Of a DNA stretch of 9,142 bases, positions 1 to 4,896 are shown in pieces. A program made the position numbers and the translations under genes. The notes under the pieces are model-generated. The model was given only the letters and a program-made list of their open reading frames with translations. It was not told where the DNA came from and searched no databases. Each line of letters opens with the position of its first letter. Within the stretch, counting starts at the first letter, position 1. This stretch comes from JAWUWD01 sp034112085 (GTDB taxonomy: Bacteria; Bacteroidota; Bacteroidia; Cytophagales; Cyclobacteriaceae), in the NCBI GenBank assembly GCA_034112085.1, contig JAWUWD010000098.1, positions 1 through 9,142 on the forward strand. The letters run 5' to 3'.

Positions 1-80
1 TTGGTAGGCTTACCTGCCAAACATAGATTGACTGCCATCATTTTAAACTCCCTATCGAAGTGTCTTCTTTCTCTTTTCAT
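1..80 (-). CDS. IS3-family transposase OrfA, N-terminal fragment (runs off window start)
   Basis: An ATG at 80-78 on the minus strand opens a frame that is still open at base 1, giving 26 residues. It begins MKRERRHFDREFKMMAVNLC and continues LAGKPT. The pattern of basic residues, then HFxxEFKxxAV, then a hydrophobic stretch and a GK turn, matches the start of the helix-turn-helix OrfA of IS3/IS911-type elements (HTH_Tnp_1 family), whose OrfA binds the element ends and is fused to the OrfB integrase by frameshifting. Only the 5' tip of the element is visible, so whether it is complete cannot be told. The terminal inverted repeat should lie within roughly 81-130, but I could not delimit it without the other end. 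The element has landed directly behind a decaying gene cluster. Family assignment from 26 residues is good but not certain. Confidence 0.62.
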   Translation of the reverse strand, partial: MKRERRHFDREFKMMAVNLCLAGKPT

Positions 81-111
81 TATCAGTAAATTTAAGACTT
101 ACGAGCTTAAC

Positions 112-291
112 TTACTGTCCGGTTAAATGTAGCAGGTTCACTATTAAAAAAAGGGTTGCAGATAAAACATAAACTCTTGTTCTTGACAAGAATTCATCAT
201 GTTTAGCCTCAGGTAGCCTTTGCCCAAGGATAAAGGAAATGCTCGCTATTAATAATAACATCAGTCCAATTAAAAAATTATAAAAGTCCAT
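112..291 (-). CDS. Small membrane protein, two predicted transmembrane helices, 59 residues
   Basis: A short complete minus-strand frame runs from ATG at 291-289 to TAA at 114-112. The protein starts MDFYNFLIGLMLLLIASISF and ends LFLIVNLLHLTGQ. Two hydrophobic stretches (about residues 4-24 and 41-56) flank a charged loop containing EAKHDEFLSRTR, which is what a real helical hairpin membrane protein looks like rather than chance coding. The start lies 3 bases after the stop of the broken gene upstream (TGA at 297-295), so it was probably translated as the last gene of the bestrophin operon. I do not recognise the family. The last residues lie close to the IS3 element, so the natural C-terminus may have been changed by the insertion. 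It could also be a surviving piece of a decaying region rather than a functional gene. Confidence 0.5.
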   Translation of the reverse strand: MDFYNFLIGLMLLLIASISFILGQRLPEAKHDEFLSRTRVYVLSATLFLIVNLLHLTGQ

Positions 292-294
292 TTA

Positions 295-551
295 TCAATA
301 TTTTATTTCTTCTTCTTTAAGCTTAGGCTTATTTGCATCTTCAATAAAAGTTTTTACGATTTTCTGTTTTGCTTTTAAAGCTACCTATAAGGTACTAGTC
401 AGAAGATCACTTAGCGCTCCGGTTAGATTTAATTTTTTAATTTGCCCAGAAAGATAGAAACTGTGTAACGTTATTCAGTCACACTACAGAGTGGATCTAC
501 ATCATTAATGACCCACCATTTAGATAAATCTAAAAACCAACCACCAATGAC
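295..551 (-). pseudogene. Broken gene downstream of bestrophin, family not recognised
   Basis: This stretch on the minus strand reads as protein-like sequence split by lesions. Immediately after the bestrophin stop, in the same frame, it reads GGWFLDLSKWWVINDVDPLC followed by SVTE and a TAA at 473-471. In the next frame, from about 474 down to 298, it reads SGQIKKLNLTGALSDLLTST, L, then a TAG at 387-385, then VALKAKQKIVKTFIEDANKP and KLKEEEIKY before TGA at 297-295. A short NVTQFL in the third frame sits between the two parts, so one or two frameshifts plus one nonsense codon would restore one gene of about 80-85 codons. The amphipathic and charged composition of the last part, and a stop 3 bases before the next small gene, argue for a real former gene. 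I cannot name the family, and the joining of the two parts is inference. Confidence 0.45.
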
Positions 552-1421
552 CTAAAGCAATATTTCCCTCACATTAGCCTTTATTTTATTCGCTAATGTA
601 TCCAAAGGTAGGTCATTGACATCTTTGCCAAAAGGGTCTTCTATCTCTTCAGCAATCAGCTCTATCGTCATCAGCATAAAGAAAACCATCAATACCATAG
701 GAATAGCCCAGTAGTGAAATGGATATATAAAAGCCAATGGCATAGTGAGAATGTATGTGAAAATAAATTTTTTGATATACATACTATATGAATAGGGTAT
801 CGGAGTATTCTTGATGCGTTCACAAGCCCCCATGATATCTGAGAAAGACTTAAGTTCTTTATCCAAAACGAAAAAATGATCGCTAGTTAGCACCCCTTCT
901 TTGTAGAGTGTGTTCACCTTATCATAAAGCATTAAAGAGATTTTATTAGGGATATGTTCTACTCCTTCAAATTCCTCCATAAAGTCTTCACCTACCACAT
1001 CTATCTCTTCCATTACTACTCCTTCTCGAAGATGTTCTTTTAAAGAAAATACAAAATTAGGAATCATTTGCGCAAAAAAAGATCTGTTCTCTTTATCCTC
1101 TTTAGGTAAAAAAGCACCCATTTTCAATGCCAGGTTTCTAGTATTGTTAACCAATGCACCCCATTGCTTTCTTCCCTCCCACCATCTGTCATATGCCGAA
1201 TTTGTCCTAAATACAAGGAACAAGCCAAGTACTATGCCCAGAAGTGAGTGCACTGCTGTAGTACTTTGGAATTCTATCTTAAAATAATCAACTATTAAAA
1301 AAATCAAAACAAATGAATAAACAGCTATCCCTAAAATAGTAGGCATAAGCATAGTAAGAGTCTGCCTACTGTATGAATGGAAAATTAAGGCCATCCACGA
1401 TTTGGGGTTGTATTTGATCAT
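552..1421 (-). CDS. Bestrophin-family (UPF0187/RFP-TM) membrane channel protein
   Basis: A 289-residue protein of the bacterial bestrophin family (Bestrophin, RFP-TM, chloride channel), expected to form pentameric ion channels in the inner membrane; bacterial members studied so far conduct cations or anions depending on the protein. The N-terminal half has membrane helices at about residues 23-45 and 57-72, followed directly by the family signature FRTNSAYDRWWEGRKQWGAL (71-90). A second hydrophobic pair lies around 215-255 (FIFTYILTMPLAFIYPFHYW and the following segment). The C-terminus has the usual EEIEDPFGKDVNDLPLD motif (258-274) and ends NVREILL. Length and ends are typical, so the gene appears intact. 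It is the first gene of a minus-strand cluster whose downstream members are broken. A good promoter lies 26 bases upstream. Ion selectivity cannot be predicted here. Confidence 0.93.
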   Translation of the reverse strand: MIKYNPKSWMALIFHSYSRQTLTMLMPTILGIAVYSFVLIFLIVDYFKIEFQSTTAVHSLLGIVLGLFLVFRTNSAYDRWWEGRKQWGALVNNTRNLALKMGAFLPKEDKENRSFFAQMIPNFVFSLKEHLREGVVMEEIDVVGEDFMEEFEGVEHIPNKISLMLYDKVNTLYKEGVLTSDHFFVLDKELKSFSDIMGACERIKNTPIPYSYSMYIKKFIFTYILTMPLAFIYPFHYWAIPMVLMVFFMLMTIELIAEEIEDPFGKDVNDLPLDTLANKIKANVREILL

Positions 1422-1446
1422 TCTCTCTATATTTAGTTAGTCATCA

Positions 1447-1476
1447 CAAAAATAGCTACCGTAAGTTGAATTCAAA
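1447..1476 (-). promoter_or_regulatory. Bacteroidota-type promoter for the bestrophin gene
   Basis: On the minus strand a TTTG (-33 element, 1476-1473) is followed after 18 bases by TATTTTTG (-7 element TAnnTTTG, 1454-1447). This matches the primary sigma factor promoter described for Bacteroidota. It would start transcription about 20 bases before the bestrophin ATG. Confidence 0.65.
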
Positions 1477-1581
1477 ATATATTATTGAGAATGTACTCGA
1501 TGTGAAATATTTGGCATTTTTAAATTTAACCCTAAGCTCATTGAAAAAGTAACTCATGCGTAAACATAAGATGTTGCAGTA

Positions 1582-1746
1582 CAGAAAAAATAATTTGTAC
1601 CTCGTGCTAATCCAAAACTATTGAAAGCAGTAGAAAAATGGGCTGATGATAAATTTCGCAGTGCTAATGGTTAATTAGAATAGATCATCAATCAATCCCT
1701 TAAAGCTAAGGTCGATTATCTAAGAAGAAAAAGGCAAAAGAATAGT
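1582..1746 (+). pseudogene. Remnant of Arc-like ribbon-helix-helix DNA-binding protein
   Basis: In one plus-strand frame the sequence reads FVPRANPKLLKAVEKWADDK, FRSANG, a stop, LE, a stop, IINQSLKAKVDYLRRKRQKN. This matches the small Arc-family DNA-binding proteins (about 50-55 residues) common in Bacteroidota, whose core is a (F/Y)-x-L-R strand, P-x-L-L-x-A-(V/I/L)-E-K-W-A-x-D-E-F-R-S-x-N-G, then Q-(L/I)-E-W and a second helix. The stops fall where the family has Q and W: TAA at 1672-1674 (from CAA) and TAG at 1681-1683 (from TGG). A third TAA at 1591-1593 lies within the N-terminal strand, and no ATG is in frame upstream. Apart from these point changes the frame is not shifted, so decay looks recent. 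The intact form would have been a transcription regulator or antitoxin-like protein. No partner gene is visible. Confidence 0.75.
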
Positions 1747-1776
1747 TTTGTTACGCATCAAAAAATAATAATTTTG
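1747..1776 (+). promoter_or_regulatory. Bacteroidota-type promoter for the 256-residue hypothetical gene
   Basis: TTTG at 1747-1750, then 18 bases, then TAATTTTG at 1769-1776 (a full match to TAnnTTTG). Transcription would start about 15 bases before the ATG at 1799. The -33 element overlaps the tail of the Arc-like remnant. Confidence 0.6.
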
Positions 1777-1798
1777 ACATCTCAAAAGAGAATTTCCC

Positions 1799-2569
1799 AT
1801 GAAAAACTTATTAGTATTTGTTATTGTAGTTTTCACTTCTATTATTCTTACTGCTCAGGATCAAGATTATGTGATCACTTTAAAAAACGACACTATCTAT
1901 GGTAAAGTGAAAATCATAAACTCTCAGGGTTCCAGCCAGTTAATCACAGTAAAAAATGGCAAGGAAAAAACAAACTTCAAAGTTTACCAGATCAAAAGTG
2001 TTGACACTTCGAAAGGAGAATTTCACACACTCAAAATTCGAGAACAATATCAATTGGCAAGATTGATAAAATCTGGTTATTTGAGTTATTACAAATTCTC
2101 GGATGATGAGAACTCTAATTCATCTTATGATACACCCATTCTTATAAAAAGGTCGGGTAGCCAAAAAGAGGTTTCAAATATTGGATTTAGAAAACATATT
2201 GGGCAATTTTTATCTGATTGTGAAGTTGTCAAAGAGAAATTTGACAGCAATGCTTATAGTAAAAATGATCTGAATCAAATTATCGATGACTACAATCAGT
2301 GTATAAATGATCGTACAGTTGCAATGAATAAAACACAAAACATCAAAACCAATCGTAATAATTCAGTCAAGCAAATCACCACAATAATAAACGCTATAAA
2401 CAGTTCGGAAACATCAGATAATAGATCTGAAATAATAGATATGCTTAAGGATGTACAAGGTAAGTTAAAAAATGGCGAGAACATTCCGAGCTATTTGATG
2501 GGTGCACTGAAAGATAAAATGAGCACCACACCTAGGTTACTTCAGCAGCTAACTGAGATCATAGAATAA
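1799..2569 (+). CDS. Exported hypothetical protein, 256 residues
   Basis: The N-terminus MKNLLVFVIVVFTSIILTAQ is a typical signal peptide with likely cleavage after about residue 18-20 and no lipobox cysteine, so the product is probably periplasmic or secreted. The mature start DYVITLKNDTIYGKVKII (about 23-40) resembles the short beta-rich N-terminal repeat seen in many Bacteroidota exported proteins of unknown function, where a phrase like NDTIxGKV recurs. The middle (about 135-170) has FLSDCEVVKEKF and then DLNQIIDDYNQCINDR, with two cysteines (141 and 168) that could form a disulfide. The last third is polar and Asn/Lys/Ser-rich, probably helical. I do not recognise a named family and assign no function. 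It has its own promoter, sits alone between a pseudogene and the ribosomal operon, and appears full length. Confidence 0.8.
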   Translation: MKNLLVFVIVVFTSIILTAQDQDYVITLKNDTIYGKVKIINSQGSSQLITVKNGKEKTNFKVYQIKSVDTSKGEFHTLKIREQYQLARLIKSGYLSYYKFSDDENSNSSYDTPILIKRSGSQKEVSNIGFRKHIGQFLSDCEVVKEKFDSNAYSKNDLNQIIDDYNQCINDRTVAMNKTQNIKTNRNNSVKQITTIINAINSSETSDNRSEIIDMLKDVQGKLKNGENIPSYLMGALKDKMSTTPRLLQQLTEIIE

Positions 2570-2590
2570 TACCTATATCAAATCAAGACT

Positions 2591-2615
2591 ACATGTTTGA
2601 TTTATCAAAACATGT
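2591..2615. repeat. Imperfect inverted repeat over the rpsF promoter
   Basis: ACATGTTTGAT and ATCAAAACATGT form a dyad with a 2-base centre and one extra base in the right arm. It covers the -33 TTTG of the rpsF promoter. No T-run follows, so it does not look like a standard terminator for the gene ending at 2569, although a weak bidirectional role is possible. As an operator it would place a dimeric regulator directly over the -33 element. Confidence 0.45.
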
Positions 2616-2626
2616 ACCTATCTTTG
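2596..2626 (+). promoter_or_regulatory. Promoter of the rpsF-rpsR-rplI operon
   Basis: TTTG at 2596-2599, 19 bases, then TATCTTTG at 2619-2626, a full match to the Bacteroidota TTTG/TAnnTTTG promoter. The expected transcript start is around 2632, giving an A/T-rich leader of about 26 bases before the rpsF ATG. Confidence 0.75.
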
Positions 2627-2658
2627 CGTTTCGAAATTTTTTAAACAATTAAAACACG

Positions 2659-3024
2659 ATGTCCATGAAAAATTATGAGACGGTATTCATTTTAAATCCC
2701 GTTTTGTCTGAAGAGCAGATGAAGGATACTGTCGCTAGGTTCAAAAAGATCTTAACTGATAACAAATCAGAAATGGTCAATGAAGAGAACTGGGGCTTGA
2801 GGAAATTGGCTTATCCAATTCAACACAAGTCAACAGGTTTCTACAACTTATTTGAATATACTGCGGCACCTGACACTATCGACAAACTTGAAGTAGAATT
2901 CAAAAGAGACGAAACAGTATTGAGATTCTTAACAGTATCACTTGATAAACACGCTGTTGTTTACAACACGAGAAGAAAAGGTGGTGCATTCAACAAAAAG
3001 ACTAAGGAGGAGGCAGCATCATGA
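2659..3024 (+). CDS. rpsF: 30S ribosomal protein bS6
   Basis: A 121-residue bS6, which binds the platform of the small ribosomal subunit together with bS18. The N-terminal strand NYETVFILNPVLSEEQMKDT (5-24) and the central ENWGLRKLAYPIQHKSTGFY (43-62) are family hallmarks, followed by FKRDETVLRFLTV (82-94). The C-terminal tail after about residue 104 is Lys/Glu-rich (GGAFNKKTKEEAAS), as in Bacteroidota. The ATG at 2659 is used here; the ATG two codons later (2665) is equally possible, as no Shine-Dalgarno decides it. First gene of the operon, sharing the ATGA stop/start with rpsR. The codons of its tail also spell the Shine-Dalgarno of rpsR. In Bacteroidota ribosomes bS6 also contributes to the pocket that holds the 16S rRNA 3' end. 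Confidence 0.97.
   Translation: MSMKNYETVFILNPVLSEEQMKDTVARFKKILTDNKSEMVNEENWGLRKLAYPIQHKSTGFYNLFEYTAAPDTIDKLEVEFKRDETVLRFLTVSLDKHAVVYNTRRKGGAFNKKTKEEAAS
3004..3013 (+). promoter_or_regulatory. Strong Shine-Dalgarno for rpsR, exceptional in this window
   Basis: AAGGAGGAGG contains two overlapping matches to the anti-Shine-Dalgarno core; AGGAGG at 3008-3013 ends 7 bases before the ATG at 3021, the best spacing. It supports the ATG at 3021 over the in-frame ATG at 3030. No other gene start in this window has such a sequence, as expected in Bacteroidota. It is written in the last codons of rpsF (AAG GAG GAG for Lys-Glu-Glu). See the findings for a possible regulatory meaning. Confidence 0.8.
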
Positions 3025-3272
3025 CATTAATGAACGAACCTATCAACAGAGATCAAGTACAAAAGAAGTACTGTAGATTCAAGAAGAACGGTATCAAGTA
3101 TATTGATTACAAAGACGAAAAGTTTTTGTTGAAATTTGTCAATGAGCAAGGTAAAATATTACCTAGAAGATTGACAGGTACTAGCTTGAAATTCCAAAAG
3201 AAAGTTGCTCAAGCAGTAAAAAGAGCAAGACACATTGCTTTGTTGCCTTACGTGACAGATTCATTGAAATAG
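3021..3272 (+). CDS. rpsR: 30S ribosomal protein bS18
   Basis: An 83-residue bS18, partner of bS6 on the platform of the small subunit. The diagnostic KKYCRFKKNGIKYIDYKD (15-32), the core KILPRRLTGTSLKFQKKVAQ (46-65) and the end AVKRARHIALLPYV (66-79) match the family. The start at 3021 overlaps the rpsF stop (ATGA), suggesting coupled translation, and is preceded by the only clear Shine-Dalgarno of the window. In Flavobacterium johnsoniae the 16S anti-Shine-Dalgarno is held by bS21, bS18 and bS6, so bS18 itself helps hide the sequence that its own mRNA would need. The length is normal for the phylum and the gene is intact. Confidence 0.97.
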   Translation: MTLMNEPINRDQVQKKYCRFKKNGIKYIDYKDEKFLLKFVNEQGKILPRRLTGTSLKFQKKVAQAVKRARHIALLPYVTDSLK

Positions 3273-3298
3273 TCAATAACTTAAACTGTATTTGAGAA

Positions 3299-3739
3299 AT
3301 GGAAATTATATTAAAACAAGATTTACAGGGACTTGGCTACAAAAATGACACTGTCAAAGTAAAGCCAGGTTACGGAAGAAACTACTTGATCCCTCAAGGG
3401 TATGCTATCATCGCGAACAATTCTAACAAGAAGATGATTGCTGAAAACATCAAGCAAGCTGCTCACAAAGCTGAGAAACTAAAGAATGATGCTCAAGCAT
3501 TAGCACAGTCTATGGGTGACTTAGTACTAGAGATCGGTACTAAAGCTGGCGACAGTGGTAAAATATTTGGTGCAATCACTTCATTGCAAGTTGCAGACGC
3601 ATTAAAAGTCAAAGGATTTGATGTTGATAGAAAGAAAATTAAATTTGAATCTATCAAGCAAGTCGGTGAATACAAAGCTACAGTTGATCTTCACAGAGAA
3701 GTGAAACATGATATTAAAATCAACATTATTGCTGAATAA
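3299..3739 (+). CDS. rplI: 50S ribosomal protein bL9
   Basis: A 146-residue bL9, which binds 23S rRNA at the base of the L1 stalk and reaches toward the neighbouring ribosome. The N-terminal RNA-binding domain (1-52) contains VKVKPGYGRNYLIPQGYAII (19-38), the family signature. A long connecting helix (about 41-75) follows, then the C-terminal domain with GKIFGAITSLQVADALK (87-103) and the end HDIKINIIAE. Length is typical. It starts 26 bases after rpsR without a Shine-Dalgarno (AAACTGTATTTGAGAA before the ATG), and is the last gene of the operon, with a terminator 21 bases downstream. Confidence 0.97.
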   Translation: MEIILKQDLQGLGYKNDTVKVKPGYGRNYLIPQGYAIIANNSNKKMIAENIKQAAHKAEKLKNDAQALAQSMGDLVLEIGTKAGDSGKIFGAITSLQVADALKVKGFDVDRKKIKFESIKQVGEYKATVDLHREVKHDIKINIIAE

Positions 3740-3760
3740 GCATTATTAGTTGACAATAAT

Positions 3761-3797
3761 AAAAACCCTGACATGCTTGCATGGTCAGGGTTTTTTT
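3761..3797 (+). terminator. Intrinsic terminator of the rpsF-rpsR-rplI operon
   Basis: AAAAACCCTGAC-ATGC pairs with GCATGGTCAGGGTTTTT across a 2-base loop, with one unpaired base in the right arm, and ends in seven T (3791-3797). The A-run on the left makes it work in principle in both directions, but no gene converges here. It insulates moaA, whose ATG is 32 bases further on. Confidence 0.9.
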
Positions 3798-3829
3798 ATG
3801 CCCGATAATACCGTAATTTTAAATGAAAT

Positions 3830-4825
3830 ATGGAAATCAAGAATACTCTTTTTGACAATCACGGTAGACACATCACCTATCTAAGGCTAGCGGTTACCGA
3901 TCGATGTAATCTTCGCTGTTTCTACTGCATGCCCAATGAGGGTATGACATTTCTACCTAGAGAAGAAATCCTCTCGTACGAAGAAATGGAAAGACTCATT
4001 CATCTATTGGTCAACATGGGTATCCGGAAAATTCGTATCACAGGAGGTGAGCCATTTGTCAAAAAGGATATGATCAATTTTCTTGAACGAATCTGCGGTA
4101 TCAAAGAACTTGAGGAAGTACACATTACTACCAACGGTGTATTGACTGCTCCTTACATCCCAAAGCTTAAGGAAATTGGCATTAAGTCTGTCAACCTCAG
4201 CCTTGATACTACCGATAAAGATAAATTTAAAAAAATCACATTCCGAGATGAATATGATCGTGTCATGGAATCTTTTCATTCTTTTCTTGAGCACAATATT
4301 CCTCTAAAAATAAATATGGTGGTCATGGATGGTCAGAATACAGATGATATTCTACCTATGATTGAGTTAGCGAAGCATCATGCTGTTGACGTACGATTCA
4401 TAGAAGAAATGCCATTCAATGGGAATAGTCATGAATTCAAGACCCCGAAGTGGAATCACAAACAAATCATCACTCATATCAAAGAAGCATATCCATCGCT
4501 TGAGGGTCTTACAACTCCAAATCATTCAACTTCTAAGAACTATCATATCCCTGGACATAAAGGAAATATCGGTGTGATCGCTGCATACAGTCGGACCTTT
4601 TGTCACGACTGTAATCGCATCAGAATCACCGCAAAAGGAACCTTGAAAAATTGCCTTTATGATAGTGGTGTTCTGGACTTGAAGGAAAAAATAAGAGCAG
4701 GACTTTCAAATGAACAGCTAAAAACAGTGTTTTTGAATGCTTTCAGTAAGCGTCCGAAAAATGGATTTGAAGCTGAAAAATCAAGAGAAAGTTCATTTGA
4801 ATCCATGACCACTATCGGAGGATAA
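3830..4825 (+). CDS. moaA: GTP 3',8-cyclase MoaA (radical SAM, molybdenum cofactor synthesis)
   Basis: MoaA is a cytoplasmic radical SAM enzyme that converts GTP to 3',8-cyclo-7,8-dihydro-GTP, which MoaC turns into cyclic pyranopterin monophosphate. The N-terminal radical SAM cluster is C26, C30 and C33 (TDRCNLRCFYCMP), with the SAM-binding TGGEP at 71-75. The second 4Fe-4S cluster that binds GTP is ligated by C258, C261 and C275 (CX2CX13C in FCHDCNRIRITAKGTLKNCL). The protein ends TTIGG; the double glycine tail is conserved and needed for activity in studied MoaA. At 331 residues it is full length and all key residues are present. moaC, moaE, moaD and moeA are not in the window. It lies directly behind the ribosomal terminator; a weak TAATTTTA at 3814-3821 is the only candidate -7 element. 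Confidence 0.97.
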   Translation: MEIKNTLFDNHGRHITYLRLAVTDRCNLRCFYCMPNEGMTFLPREEILSYEEMERLIHLLVNMGIRKIRITGGEPFVKKDMINFLERICGIKELEEVHITTNGVLTAPYIPKLKEIGIKSVNLSLDTTDKDKFKKITFRDEYDRVMESFHSFLEHNIPLKINMVVMDGQNTDDILPMIELAKHHAVDVRFIEEMPFNGNSHEFKTPKWNHKQIITHIKEAYPSLEGLTTPNHSTSKNYHIPGHKGNIGVIAAYSRTFCHDCNRIRITAKGTLKNCLYDSGVLDLKEKIRAGLSNEQLKTVFLNAFSKRPKNGFEAEKSRESSFESMTTIGG

Positions 4826-4840
4826 TAGAACTATAATTAT

Positions 4841-4871
4841 TCTGTCTAATCTTTAAATTGCGTTAAATTCG
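4841..4871 (+). promoter_or_regulatory. Probable promoter of lhgO
   Basis: TCTG at 4841-4844, 19 bases, then TAAATTCG at 4864-4871: one mismatch each to the Bacteroidota TTTG and TAnnTTTG elements, correct spacing. The start site would lie about 20 bases before the GTG at 4897. Confidence 0.4.
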
Positions 4872-4896
4872 CATCCTCCATACTTATAATAAAACT

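Noticed and set aside
1422..1581. Further genes or RNA in the gap between bestrophin and the Arc-like remnant
   Set aside because: Apart from the bestrophin promoter I see only A/T-rich sequence without a frame, hairpin with T-run, or recognisable RNA.
2296..2484. 62-codon hydrophobic minus-strand frame inside the hypothetical gene
   Set aside because: It is antisense to the Asn/Lys-rich part of the exported protein; hydrophobic content arises from reverse reading of AAT/AAA/GAT-rich codons.
2627..2658. bS6:bS18-binding leader RNA before rpsF
   Set aside because: The leader is only about 26 bases, A/T-rich, and shows no stem-loop presenting a CCG, which the known motif needs.
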